A stretch of 64,000 nt of DNA from Leptospira montravelensis. Its GTDB lineage: Bacteria; Spirochaetota; Leptospiria; Leptospirales; Leptospiraceae. The position numbers and the translations under genes are program-made. The stretch is taken from contig NZ_RQFO01000017.1 in NCBI RefSeq assembly GCF_004770045.1, forward strand, positions 372,001-436,000. Reading direction: 5' to 3'. A model generated the notes under the pieces. It made no database searches. It was not told the DNA's origin and worked only from the letters and a program-made list of their open reading frames with translations. Positions 36,580-46,251 of this stretch are shown here, in pieces (within the stretch, counting starts at the first letter, position 1; each line of letters starts with the position of its first letter).

Positions 36580-37624
36580 ACCGGGAAGCACTTTTCACTT
36601 TCATGACGGCATTCACCAAATTTTGGAAGGATTCTTCTCTCATCCAAGTGATGGATTCAGAAAAATAAGGCAATAATTCCCGGCGTACGGGACGCCATTT
36701 TCCCGAATTGGATTCCCAGAGTGGATAAAAGGAAAGACGAAATTTAATTCCTTCGGATTGCGTTACATCCAATATTGCTTCTGGCGTTTGTTTGGAGGAC
36801 AATATTGGAAACTCAGGGGCACCAGTTTCATCGATATAATATTCAACTTTTAGTCCTTTGACCACCGATTCCCATTGGTTTCCCACATCTGGTGGCAAAA
36901 CAATCCTTTCATCAGTGATGCGACTCCAATCGTTTACATATACATTATATTGGTTTTTTTTGGCACGATTTTCCGCCTTTACATTCACTACTTGGCCGGA
37001 AAATGAAATTTCTTTCAAGTAACCTTCGTTAAATGTAATATACATTTTTTCTCGAAAATTTGTATAAGGTGTGCGAAACTTTTCAATCAAATAGTTATAG
37101 GGAGCAATAACTTCTTCATTCACCAAAACAGAAACACGTCCTTCATCAGACCCAATCTTTTTACCAAAAAACAATTGTTTCTCTTTGGAAAATTCAATTT
37201 CTGCACCGTTCTCTTCAGATAAAGCTAATGATGGAGAACTCATGCCTAAACAATAAGATTTTTGAATTTCGGGAGTCGATTTTTCGATCAACTTTGTTTT
37301 AAGAACACTTAATTCTGAAAAACTATTTTTTACATTGTAATTGGCTTCGTAAGAAAAATCTTTTCCATCTTTTGTAAAACTAACAGTGTAGATAGGAGTT
37401 AGGTTCCATCCTCGATTGATTTTGCGAAACACCATTTCCTCATCTGCAAACTTCGGTACCAAAACTCCACACCAATCTTCTTTCGGTGGAATGTATCGAA
37501 TGGATTTCCAATCTTCTTTCCAAAAATTGGTTTCAGAAATATTTTCTGGATGGTCTTCCATCCAGTAGAATAGAAAAAACAATCCAACAAATGCAATGAC
37601 TACTAAAATAATTTTCTGTTTCAT
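36551..37624 (-). CDS. DUF4340-like membrane-anchored protein of the Gld-type ABC operon
   Basis: This 357-residue protein has a single N-terminal anchor (about 4-22) and a beta-rich periplasmic body. The start IILVVIAFVGLFFLFYW and operon position fit the DUF4340-type proteins that accompany GldG-like ABC components in many bacteria. Its start overlaps the GldG-like gene by 4 bases. The DUF assignment is by architecture and context rather than a clear motif. Confidence 0.6.
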   Translation of the reverse strand: MKQKIILVVIAFVGLFFLFYWMEDHPENISETNFWKEDWKSIRYIPPKEDWCGVLVPKFADEEMVFRKINRGWNLTPIYTVSFTKDGKDFSYEANYNVKNSFSELSVLKTKLIEKSTPEIQKSYCLGMSSPSLALSEENGAEIEFSKEKQLFFGKKIGSDEGRVSVLVNEEVIAPYNYLIEKFRTPYTNFREKMYITFNEGYLKEISFSGQVVNVKAENRAKKNQYNVYVNDWSRITDERIVLPPDVGNQWESVVKGLKVEYYIDETGAPEFPILSSKQTPEAILDVTQSEGIKFRLSFYPLWESNSGKWRPVRRELLPYFSESITWMREESFQNLVNAVMKVKSASRYERPNQKIQ

Positions 37625-39492
37625 ACTTCAATCATAGAACTTTTTCGTCTAGAATACACAAAGTAAGATCCCACTGCTAAAATGAATCCTGGAAATAAAA
37701 ACACTCCAATCACCCAAGCCACTAACTTTTGATTGTCGGAAAGAGAAATGGTGTCCAATTCTTCTTTTTTAAGTGGAATTTCAGCAACAGCAGTGTCTTG
37801 GAATAAACCAGTAATGGAAACAGTAGAAAATTGAGAGTTCATTGCATACGGAATGTACTGATCGGTGATCCAAGAAGTTCCTGTATGTAAAATGATTTTT
37901 CCTGTTTTGTCATTGGTTAAGGACATAGGTGTCATTACGATAGAGAGAATTTTGCTTTCTCTTTTTTCATTTGGATCTAATTTTCCATTTTTGTTTTCAT
38001 CAGAATAGGCATCAAAACCTGATTCTAATAATGTTTCTGACTTCAATGAATGAGGGGATGGAGCAGTAACATCAGTTTCCAAATAACCACTGTAAGGAAA
38101 TAAAATTCCCATATCTTTTTTTTGTAATAAATCAGTGAGTCTGTGATCGGGAAAACGTTTCGCAACAATAAAACCTGGTTTTTCATCTCTTTCGATAAGC
38201 TCAGAAGATTTATATTTCAAACCAGCACTTGCCAGTAACCACGCGAAGTCTTCGTTCCCTTTTGGCTCCATTGTGATAAGGAGTTTTCCACTTTTTTCTA
38301 ATACAAACTTAGTAAGTTCTTCCTTAGCTTCTTTAGAAAAAGGAACCGTTGGCCCAAGGACCACCAACATTTCTGCATCTTCTGGCAATTTGGAAGGCCA
38401 ACCTTGTGCAAAACCCCACTCTGCCACTTTAAAATTGAGAAATTGTAATGAAGAAACAAACCGGTTTACTTGTTCATTTGGAAGAGCCTTAAAAGACATA
38501 CCGAATCTTTCTCCATTGGAAACGGTAAAATAAACTTTTTTCTGTTCGGTGGTAACATTGAGAAGTGCACCCACTAACTTCCGTTCTAAATCTTCTAAAT
38601 CTTTAGGTTCTTTTGCAATGACTCGCTCTTCTACAAAAGGAGTTCCAGATGTGAGTAAGGATTGTTTCTGCGAACGAACAAAGATGGTTCCATTGGAAAC
38701 TTGGCCAAACTCTTTTAATAAGTCAACTTCTACATCCGCATTGATAAACTGAACGGTTATATGTGAATTTTCTGCTTTGATTTGGTCCAAAAGGATTTCA
38801 ATATCTGGACGAACGCGGGTGAGTGCAAAAGCTGCCAACTTATCCCCGTTTGCTGGTCCATCCGCCTCAAGCGGACGAGGATAAAAAGCAGTGATTGTAA
38901 CATCTTTTGTGATAGGTTTAATTAGGTTTCTCGAAATTGGAGAAAGAGAAAATTTCCCTTGGCTACTCAAATCAAAGTTATAGTTTCGTTTGATAGCAAA
39001 ATAATTAACTGCAACTAAAATTGGCAAAACGAACAAAAACCCAAGCACCGCATTTTGTAATAAGGAACTTTTAGATTTTGCTAAGTTGCTTTGTGCTTCT
39101 AGTGATGACTTCCCTATCTCGAGTAGTATGATTTGTAGAAGAAATACAATCGACAATAGAACCACACAAAGTAAAAGAAACTCCCTTACTTTTGGAATCG
39201 CACTTAATTCTTCGTTTAATCCCACAACTGGCTTTAAATCCAGAAAATCACGCAAAACTGATAATAAAAATGCCCCAATCCCAAACGCAGCTGCAATATA
39301 ACGGTTTTGGTCTTCTTTGCGTAAACCTTTTGAAAAAGCCCGAAGAATGGTATCAGAGGCTAAAAATAAAAAGATCACTCCAAAAAAAATAATTCTCCTT
39401 TTGGGATCTACGACCATGCCATCAAACAAGAAGTAGGCGAAAAGTGAAAGTAAACTTACAAATGGTAAAATTCTATCTGCGGTTAAAAACAT
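37621..39492 (-). CDS. GldG-like auxiliary protein of ABC-2 system
   Basis: This 623-residue protein has several membrane helices at the N-terminus (about 5-165), a large extracytoplasmic domain and a C-terminal helix (about 590-612, WVIGVFLFPGFILAVGSYFV). The domain contains the GldG/IFT52-like NYNFDLSSQGKFSLSPIS start, and VLGPTVPFSKEAKEEL in the middle. In Bacteroidetes, GldA/F/G are needed for gliding; in spirochaetes related sets exist without gliding and their substrate is unknown. It is 3 bases after the permease gene. Confidence 0.8.
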   Translation of the reverse strand: MFLTADRILPFVSLLSLFAYFLFDGMVVDPKRRIIFFGVIFLFLASDTILRAFSKGLRKEDQNRYIAAAFGIGAFLLSVLRDFLDLKPVVGLNEELSAIPKVREFLLLCVVLLSIVFLLQIILLEIGKSSLEAQSNLAKSKSSLLQNAVLGFLFVLPILVAVNYFAIKRNYNFDLSSQGKFSLSPISRNLIKPITKDVTITAFYPRPLEADGPANGDKLAAFALTRVRPDIEILLDQIKAENSHITVQFINADVEVDLLKEFGQVSNGTIFVRSQKQSLLTSGTPFVEERVIAKEPKDLEDLERKLVGALLNVTTEQKKVYFTVSNGERFGMSFKALPNEQVNRFVSSLQFLNFKVAEWGFAQGWPSKLPEDAEMLVVLGPTVPFSKEAKEELTKFVLEKSGKLLITMEPKGNEDFAWLLASAGLKYKSSELIERDEKPGFIVAKRFPDHRLTDLLQKKDMGILFPYSGYLETDVTAPSPHSLKSETLLESGFDAYSDENKNGKLDPNEKRESKILSIVMTPMSLTNDKTGKIILHTGTSWITDQYIPYAMNSQFSTVSITGLFQDTAVAEIPLKKEELDTISLSDNQKLVAWVIGVFLFPGFILAVGSYFVYSRRKSSMIEV

Positions 39493-39495
39493 GGT

Positions 39496-40227
39496 CTACC
39501 CCCTCCATCTCCTGGATTCCAAGACCTTTACGGTAAGATATAGAAACAAAAATGTTCCACTAAGGAAAAATACGATTCCTGTTAAAGGAACAACCCCTTT
39601 GGCAAAAGCCGCAAAGTGCGAAAAAATATGTAAGTGAAAGAGAACCTTTCTCGTTGTTGCTTGGAAAAGGTGAGAAAAATACCCAACAACCCATAATGTC
39701 AAAATGATTAAAACTGAAATCAGTAGTGAAATCATTTGATTTTTGCCGAGGCTTGATCCAAACATTCCGATCGTGAAAGTAAAAACACCTAACAAAAATA
39801 CTCCGACACTACCAGAAGCTACCATATAAAACGGAGCTTTCCAAAAAGAGTATAACAACAATGGAAAGAGACCATTGATAAAGATGGTAATGATCCCACA
39901 TACTGTCACACCAAACAAAAATTTACCAAATACAATTTCCAAATCGGTAACAGGGGAAGTAAAAAGTAATTCCAATGTTCCTTTGTTCCTTTCTTCTACA
40001 ATGGATCCCATTGAAATGATTACCATTGCAATTAGAATGGTTGTCATAAAGGAAATGAAAGTGATGTAGGTTGCAATTTCATAATTGGCAGTTCCGTTAA
40101 AATTTAGAATCATCACGAAGAGTGCATTCAAAAATGCAGTTCCTCCTAGAACCAAAGGTCCCATATATGTTCCAAAAAATAATCGTAATTCTTTTTTATA
40201 GATCCAAACAGCCGTTTGCCAGTTCAT
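39496..40227 (-). CDS. ABC-2 type permease, GldF-like
   Basis: This 243-residue protein has six predicted membrane helices. The conserved [19 protein letters not shown] (about 71-89) is typical of ABC-2/GldF permeases. It overlaps the ATPase gene by 4 bases and precedes the GldG-like gene. It forms the membrane channel of the ABC system with the ATPase encoded upstream. Confidence 0.88.
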   Translation of the reverse strand: MNWQTAVWIYKKELRLFFGTYMGPLVLGGTAFLNALFVMILNFNGTANYEIATYITFISFMTTILIAMVIISMGSIVEERNKGTLELLFTSPVTDLEIVFGKFLFGVTVCGIITIFINGLFPLLLYSFWKAPFYMVASGSVGVFLLGVFTFTIGMFGSSLGKNQMISLLISVLIILTLWVVGYFSHLFQATTRKVLFHLHIFSHFAAFAKGVVPLTGIVFFLSGTFLFLYLTVKVLESRRWRG

Positions 40228-41153
40228 ATTTTCTCCATAAAAATCTGTTCTAATGACACTTCTTGTTTTTTTAAAGACTCAATTTGAATTCCTACAGCGA
40301 GTGCTTTGGAAAACAAAGATTCTTTGAATTGTTTTGGATTCGTTGTTCGCACCAAAAACTGAATTTCTTCTTTGTTGATTCCGAGTTCTGTAACAGTATC
40401 TGACCCACCTATCACAGATTTTACGAATGAATGAAGTTCGGTAGACTCTTTTCCAGATAGTCCAACTTCCCATCCAGCAAGTCGATTCATTTCTTCTTCT
40501 AACCTTGAAAGAGAAAGTTCCTGTTTTAAACTTCCTTTGTGTAAAAATAAAAACTTATCACAGGTTTTATAAATCTCTGTTAAGATATGGCTGGAAATCA
40601 AAACTGTATGGTCTCCAGCTAGACTCCTGATTAAGTTACGAATCTCTACAATTTGTTTTGGGTCAAGACCTGAAATTGGTTCGTCCATAATCACAATTTC
40701 TGGATCACCTAAAATGGCCTGTGCAATTCCCACTCGTTTTCGGTATCCTAAAGATAAAGTTCCAATTAATTTATCTTTAACAGTCGTAATGTTAGTTTTT
40801 AAAAGAACTTTCTCAATTTCGGAAACTAGTTTCGTTTCTTCGATTTTTTTGATGCGACCAACAAATTGAAGATATTCAGTGATGGTCATGTCCTCATATA
40901 GTGGAGGAGTTTCGGGTAAATATCCAATTTTCTGTTTTGCCTCCAATGGAAAGTCAAAGATGGACTTTCCATCAATCGAAGCATCACCCGCACTGGGGAT
41001 CAAATACCCAGTCAGGATTCGAATGGTCGTAGTTTTTCCGGCTCCATTGAGCCCCAAAAGACCCACGATTTCGCCTTTTTCTAATTTGAAATTAAGCCCT
41101 GAGATGGCTCGTTTTTCGCCGTAAAATTTTGATAAATTGCTGACTTGAATCAT
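40224..41153 (-). CDS. ABC transporter ATPase, GldA-like
   Basis: This 309-residue ATPase has Walker A GLNGAGKT at 34-41, the ABC signature [14 protein letters not shown] near 133 and Walker [14 protein letters not shown] near 155. A C-terminal extension of about 90 residues is typical of GldA/CcmA-like subunits. It is the first gene of the minus-strand run to pheS and is divergent from the histidine kinase gene, with only 32 bases between them. Confidence 0.92.
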   Translation of the reverse strand: MIQVSNLSKFYGEKRAISGLNFKLEKGEIVGLLGLNGAGKTTTIRILTGYLIPSAGDASIDGKSIFDFPLEAKQKIGYLPETPPLYEDMTITEYLQFVGRIKKIEETKLVSEIEKVLLKTNITTVKDKLIGTLSLGYRKRVGIAQAILGDPEIVIMDEPISGLDPKQIVEIRNLIRSLAGDHTVLISSHILTEIYKTCDKFLFLHKGSLKQELSLSRLEEEMNRLAGWEVGLSGKESTELHSFVKSVIGGSDTVTELGINKEEIQFLVRTTNPKQFKESLFSKALAVGIQIESLKKQEVSLEQIFMEKI

Positions 41154-41185
41154 AACTCTGGTTTAGTTTTCGTATACCTGCACCT

Positions 41186-42700
41186 ATGAATGAATTTCTG
41201 GAAAAAATCAAAAGCTTTTTCAAGGATGAAGACAGCTTTTTTGATGCAAAGTTACTTCTGCAACAGAATTGGCACAAATTTGTGCCCCAATATTTCGATA
41301 AAATCTTGGAAAATCGTGCCAACGCCGTTTTTGTTTTGGACAAGGACCTAAATTATACCTACGTAAACTCTGCGGCAGAAAACATGGTGGAAAAATCCAC
41401 CAGTCAGATGTTAGGGCAAAACATTTGGAATCTGTTCCCAAACCTAGATGAAACTGAATTTGGTAAAAAATTATCCGAAGCCATTGCAAAAAGAGAAACA
41501 TTCCGATCTGATGAATTTTTTTTAGAATCGAAAGGATGGTTTGCGACCCAAGTTTTTCCACAAGAAAATTTTACGATCCTGATTGCGACGGAAATCACTA
41601 CAGAAAAAAACGCTAGAGATAACTATAGTCAGGTTCTAAATAAAAACAAAGCTATCCTAAGCGCACTCCCTGATAAATTATATGGGATTCACAAAAATGG
41701 ATCAGTCATTGATCATAAAGAATTTCCAGATTTTAAAGGTTGGGACTCGCTTCATGAAGGCCAGGAAATCAGGTTCACACGAATTGGGAACCTTTTCCCT
41801 TCAAAAAAACTTTCTGAAATTGAATCTATATTGGAAAAAGTATTAGATACTGGTGAAACCAAAACTTATGAATATTCCATTGAAGATTACGACGGAGAAA
41901 AATATTTTGAAGCCAGGTTCACAAAAACAGGAGAAGAGGATGTCCTTGCAATCGTTCGAAATATCACCGAACGAAAAAAAGCTGAAGCTTTAAAAAACGA
42001 ATTTATTAGTTTAGTAAGCCATGAGTTAAGAACTCCATTAACATCGATTAAAGGCTCTATTGATTTATTGCTTGCTGGTGTGGCTGGCGAACTCTCCAAT
42101 CAAACGAAATCCCTTCTAAATATCTGCCGCAAGAACACCCAAAGACTTGTACGTTTTGTTACGGACTTACTTGATATTGAAGCTTTGGATTCGGGTAATA
42201 TTAATTTTAAATTTAGAACTTATCGTATAGAGGAGATTCTTCAAACTTCTGTTGATGGGATGAGAACCTTTGCCGAACAATACCATGTTTTACTGAATTA
42301 TGATCAAAATTTTCCATCCACTTCTGTTTTCGTAGATGAAGATAGGTTAAATCATTGTATCACCAATCTGATTTCGAATGCAGTCAAATACACACCTAAG
42401 TTTTCAGAGGTTTATATCACGGTTGTTCCTTCTGATACTCATGCTCAAATATTAATTAAAGATAATGGTCCAGGAATTGATCCTAATTTCGCACCAAGGT
42501 TATTTCACAGATTCGCACAAGGAGCGCCACCTAAAGATAAATTAGTGGGAGGATCCGGCCTTGGACTTTCCATCACCAAAGGATTTGTAGAAGCAATGAA
42601 AGGTAAAATATTTTTTACTTCCGATGATAAGGGAACTGTTTTTACAATTGAATTTCCAATCATCAAACCAGGATCAAATCCTACTGGATACAACCAATGA
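41186..42700 (+). CDS. PAS-domain sensor histidine kinase
   Basis: This 504-residue kinase lacks a clear membrane segment, so it is probably cytoplasmic. A first PAS domain (about 40-140, with AVFVLDKDLNYTYVN) and a second sensory segment (about 150-262) precede the HisKA domain with SHELRTP (His279). The HATPase domain contains NLISNAVKYTP, DNGPGIDP and GGSGLGLSI. Its stop overlaps the response regulator gene by 4 bases, forming a cognate pair. Confidence 0.94.
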   Translation: MNEFLEKIKSFFKDEDSFFDAKLLLQQNWHKFVPQYFDKILENRANAVFVLDKDLNYTYVNSAAENMVEKSTSQMLGQNIWNLFPNLDETEFGKKLSEAIAKRETFRSDEFFLESKGWFATQVFPQENFTILIATEITTEKNARDNYSQVLNKNKAILSALPDKLYGIHKNGSVIDHKEFPDFKGWDSLHEGQEIRFTRIGNLFPSKKLSEIESILEKVLDTGETKTYEYSIEDYDGEKYFEARFTKTGEEDVLAIVRNITERKKAEALKNEFISLVSHELRTPLTSIKGSIDLLLAGVAGELSNQTKSLLNICRKNTQRLVRFVTDLLDIEALDSGNINFKFRTYRIEEILQTSVDGMRTFAEQYHVLLNYDQNFPSTSVFVDEDRLNHCITNLISNAVKYTPKFSEVYITVVPSDTHAQILIKDNGPGIDPNFAPRLFHRFAQGAPPKDKLVGGSGLGLSITKGFVEAMKGKIFFTSDDKGTVFTIEFPIIKPGSNPTGYNQ

Positions 42701-43095
42701 CAGATACTGCTTTAAAACATGTGTTAATTGTTGAAGATGAAGAAGATATTGTAGAAATCCTAAAGATTGCTTTAGAGTTTAACTCAAGTTATCAGGTGAG
42801 TTTTGCAAAAACGGGACCGGAAGGACTACAAAAAGCAATTATCTTACAACCTGATTTGATCTTATTAGATGTTTTGATGCCAGGAATGAATGGAATGGAA
42901 CTCATAGAAGAACTAAAAATTTTTCCAGAAACGAAAGCGATTCCTGTAGCCTTTATTACTTCGCGAGTTTTAAAAAATGAAATTTTGGAATACCAAAGAA
43001 GAGGTGGCATAGGTGTGATTGAAAAACCATTTGCCCCTCTTGAAATCGCTGATAAAATTCAAACTCTTTGGGAAGATTCAAAAAAAAGTCGTTAA
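42697..43095 (+). CDS. Single-domain response regulator
   Basis: This 132-residue receiver domain has acidic residues EDEED at 13-17, the phosphoacceptor Asp58 (LILLDVLMPG) and Lys in GVIEKPFAP near 108. There is no output domain, so it may work through protein contacts or as a phosphorelay member. It is the partner of the PAS kinase (4-base overlap) and is convergent with the PfkB kinase gene (2-base gap). Confidence 0.94.
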   Translation: MTDTALKHVLIVEDEEDIVEILKIALEFNSSYQVSFAKTGPEGLQKAIILQPDLILLDVLMPGMNGMELIEELKIFPETKAIPVAFITSRVLKNEILEYQRRGGIGVIEKPFAPLEIADKIQTLWEDSKKSR

Positions 43096-43097
43096 AC

Positions 43098-44099
43098 TTA
43101 TTTGTCTTTAAACCCATCCAAAATTTCGTCTTGTCTTCCCATAAGGCGAACCGACAAACGTGGGCCCACTTCGCAAACAATGCGAGAGGCAACATAGTTT
43201 CCCCAACGCGCTGACTTTTGTGATGAATACCCTTGAGTTAAACCATACAAAACTCCAGCAGCAAAGGCATCCCCTGCTCCCGTAGTATCAATGGGTTTTA
43301 CTGGAAATCCGGGAACTAATGTGATTTTGCCATTTTCAGCAACATAAGCACCGTCTTTACCAGCAGTCATAAAAACCAAAGGACAAAGTTTGGAAATATA
43401 TTCCACAGCCTCTACTGCGGTTTTTGCCCCACTAAGAGCTAATCCTTCTTCCGTGTTACAAAAAACAACGTCTACATATTCTTTTGTTAGGTGAATAAAT
43501 TCATCTCGGGAACGATTTACACAAAAAGGATCGCTATAAGTAAAGGAAACCTTTACATTGTTTTCCTTTGCTACTTTCATAGTCAGTTCGCTTGCTTTTT
43601 TCGTAGAATCTCCATCCCACAAATAACCTTCGACATATACAAATTTACTTTTTTTTAAGTTATTGACATCGATATCATTGGGGCCAAGTGATGTTGAAAT
43701 CGCAAGATTGGTTAACATTGTACGTTCTGCATCAGGTGTAGTTAATACAACGCAAGTTCCAGTATGGCCATTGGCATCAGGTTTGGTTTCAAATAAAACA
43801 CCCGCCTCTTCCATATCTTTTTTGTAAAATTCACCATAAGTATCATGAGTTACTTTTCCCGTATAACAGCATGTTCCACCGGAATTTGCAATCGCAATCA
43901 TTGTGTTGGCCGCACTCCCACCAGAGCGAAGTTCTTTCTTTTCATCATGAAGATCAGCAAGAATTTGACCTTGTCTGGATTCATCTACAAGAGTCATAAC
44001 ACCCTTAGTGATATTTTGTTTTTCTAAAAAATTGGGACTGATAAAGGCAATGATATCTACTAGGGCGTTCCCTACGCCGAATACGTCGTAATGCTTCAT
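43098..44099 (-). CDS. PfkB-family (adenosine-type) kinase
   Basis: ATG 44099 is chosen, giving 333 residues; an upstream extension would run across the TonB-receptor leader. The start YDVFGVGNALVDIIAF and the late DTTGAGDAFAAGVLYGL are the two PfkB signatures, with RSGGSAANTMIAIANSGG as the substrate loop. It resembles bacterial adenosine kinases. The exact substrate (adenosine or another nucleoside or sugar) is not certain. Confidence 0.85.
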   Translation of the reverse strand: MKHYDVFGVGNALVDIIAFISPNFLEKQNITKGVMTLVDESRQGQILADLHDEKKELRSGGSAANTMIAIANSGGTCCYTGKVTHDTYGEFYKKDMEEAGVLFETKPDANGHTGTCVVLTTPDAERTMLTNLAISTSLGPNDIDVNNLKKSKFVYVEGYLWDGDSTKKASELTMKVAKENNVKVSFTYSDPFCVNRSRDEFIHLTKEYVDVVFCNTEEGLALSGAKTAVEAVEYISKLCPLVFMTAGKDGAYVAENGKITLVPGFPVKPIDTTGAGDAFAAGVLYGLTQGYSSQKSARWGNYVASRIVCEVGPRLSVRLMGRQDEILDGFKDK

Positions 44100-44181
44100 G
44101 GGGACAATGCTTTTTTCCTTTAGGGAATTGACACTCAATTTTCCTATTTCAGTTTGGCAGGTACCGAGAAAATACCCTTCA

Positions 44182-46251
44182 ATGGTTTCCAAATTCAGAT
44201 TATCGATTCTGCTTTGTTTCAGTTTGACACCCTTTACCATTTTTGCGCAAACCAAAGATACGAAAGAAGTGGAAATTCGAGCCAATGTGGACTCTCAGTT
44301 TAAAAACTCAAACTTTGCTAAAAACCCAACAGGGTTTCAAAAAGAAATTGATTTATCACAAACAAACACCCGTTACACCAGCTTACCCGATGTTCTCAAC
44401 CGAGAAGCAGGAGTCCGAGTGAGACAATATGGAGGACTTGGATCTTATTCAACGTTATCCTTACGTGGAACCAATCCAAACCAATCCAAAGTATATTGGA
44501 ATGGTGTTCCCATTAACAATTCAATGGGTGGGGAAATTAATTTAGCAGATTTACCTTTCGATAATTTGGAAAAAATTGAAATTTATAAATCGGGAACTCC
44601 TGCCGGTTTTTCGGGATCGGCAATTGGAGGATCTATCAATTTAATTTCCAAATCAAAAATTGATAAACCAATCACCAGAATCAACTTGATGGGTGGAAGT
44701 TTTAAAACTGCTAAAGCCACTGTCACCCATATGGATCAATTTGCTAGTGGTTCTTATTTTGTGCAGGCTCTCCAAGAAACATCCGATCAAAATTTTAGTT
44801 ATCTCAATAACAAAGGTACTGTTTTATTTAATACTTATGATGATACAATCGATACTCGCAGGAATTCACAATTTCGTAAAACAGGATTTACAGGAAATCT
44901 TTCGTTAGAATTTGGAAAAACAAAAATCAATTTACTGAATGATTATATCCACAGAAAACAAGGCTTACCTGGACCAGGGAACAGACAGACCGTTGCAGTG
45001 GACCGAGTTTTTAGTAAACTTTCTTCTGCGATCACAACAGAAACAAATGAATTTCTTTTACAAAATCTAACACTAGAAACAAAAACTTACGGGAATTTTT
45101 CAAAAGATGATTTTTTTGATCCCAAATCAGAATTTAGCTTTGGAACTCCAAATGCATTTACCAAAACAAACCAATACGGCTTTCAACTTTCACCCACTTT
45201 ATATTTATTAGAATATAATCAAATTATAAGGTCCTCTTTCCAAACAGAACAAGAGTTTTTTACTCGATATGAAAAAAGGTCCAACCATGAAACAGAAAGA
45301 AAAGAACCTAAAAAACGTCGTGATACATTAAGTGCCACCTTTCAAGATGAAATAAGATTTTTTTCCAACCGACTTTTCTTAGTCCCTCAAGTTCGTTTTG
45401 AAAGATTTACGGATCGATTTGGAAAAGATGAAACGAGTGTTCGCAATCAACTCCTAGATCCAATAGCAGATGTTTTTTATGTCAGACAAGCATTTACCAA
45501 TCCAAGTTTTGGTATTAAAATTATTTGGATTAAAAAAGAAAATTTAGAATTTGGAACACTTGGAAACATCAGCAAAGACTTTCGTATCCCCACCTTCTTA
45601 GAGTTATTTGGAGAAAGAGGAAGTATTGTAGGTAATACCAAGTTAAGGCCAGAACAAAGTAGAAACGGAGATTTCGGGTTTTATCTTAATACAAAACCAT
45701 TTACAAATTGGAAAATCCAGTCAGATATCTCCATTTTTCAAAAACGAATTTATGATATGATTTTGTTTTTACCTAATTCCCAATTTACTCTTAGGCCTGA
45801 AAATGTAGACCAAGCACTCATTCGAGGTTTAGAAACAAGCCACAATATGATTTGGAACAAAGGAATCAAATTTAACTTTAATTATACGTACCAAGATGCA
45901 AAAAACTATTCTGATTCTCCGGCATTAAATGGAAAGTATCTACCCCTTCGCTCCAAAAGCCAAGGCAGTGCACTACTTGCACTTTTTAATGAATTTAGCG
46001 AAATAGGATTGGAATACCAGTATATTGGTGCTAATTTTCGGGATAGAACCAATGAATATTTAGGATATCTTCCAGCACGGCAATTTTGGAATTTGTATCT
46101 TCAGTTCATACCTTATAAAAATTTGGAAACTGGAAACGAATTAGTTTTAGGTTTTGAAGTTCGTAATTTAACGGACAAACGAGTTGAGGATCTGGTAGGT
46201 TACCCTTTACCGGGTCGGAGTTATTATTTCACAGGGAGTTACCGATTCTAA
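44182..46251 (+). CDS. TonB-dependent outer-membrane receptor
   Basis: ATG 44182 gives 689 residues with a signal peptide (KFRLSILLCFSLTPFTIFAQ). The plug domain (about 35-165) has LPDVLNREAGVRVRQYGG, LRGTNPNQSKVYWNGVPINN and GGSINLISK. The 22-strand type barrel follows, ending in SYYFTGSYRF with a terminal Phe, as expected for outer-membrane barrels. It imports a substrate, perhaps a metal chelate or cobalamin-type compound; none is proven. The stop overlaps the next start (TAATG), so it is coupled to the propeller-like lipoprotein gene. A TonB-like protein is encoded at 18068. Confidence 0.92.
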   Translation: MVSKFRLSILLCFSLTPFTIFAQTKDTKEVEIRANVDSQFKNSNFAKNPTGFQKEIDLSQTNTRYTSLPDVLNREAGVRVRQYGGLGSYSTLSLRGTNPNQSKVYWNGVPINNSMGGEINLADLPFDNLEKIEIYKSGTPAGFSGSAIGGSINLISKSKIDKPITRINLMGGSFKTAKATVTHMDQFASGSYFVQALQETSDQNFSYLNNKGTVLFNTYDDTIDTRRNSQFRKTGFTGNLSLEFGKTKINLLNDYIHRKQGLPGPGNRQTVAVDRVFSKLSSAITTETNEFLLQNLTLETKTYGNFSKDDFFDPKSEFSFGTPNAFTKTNQYGFQLSPTLYLLEYNQIIRSSFQTEQEFFTRYEKRSNHETERKEPKKRRDTLSATFQDEIRFFSNRLFLVPQVRFERFTDRFGKDETSVRNQLLDPIADVFYVRQAFTNPSFGIKIIWIKKENLEFGTLGNISKDFRIPTFLELFGERGSIVGNTKLRPEQSRNGDFGFYLNTKPFTNWKIQSDISIFQKRIYDMILFLPNSQFTLRPENVDQALIRGLETSHNMIWNKGIKFNFNYTYQDAKNYSDSPALNGKYLPLRSKSQGSALLALFNEFSEIGLEYQYIGANFRDRTNEYLGYLPARQFWNLYLQFIPYKNLETGNELVLGFEVRNLTDKRVEDLVGYPLPGRSYYFTGSYRF

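Noticed and set aside
44100..44181. A TTGACA -35 box (near 44127) and a possible cobalamin riboswitch before the TonB receptor
   Set aside because: No -10 hexamer follows at 16-18 bases, and the short gap has no B12-box-like sequence or room for a riboswitch.
44100..44285. An N-terminal extension of the PfkB kinase
   Set aside because: PfkB proteins start at the YDVFGVGNA-like segment, and the extension overlaps the divergent TonB-receptor leader.
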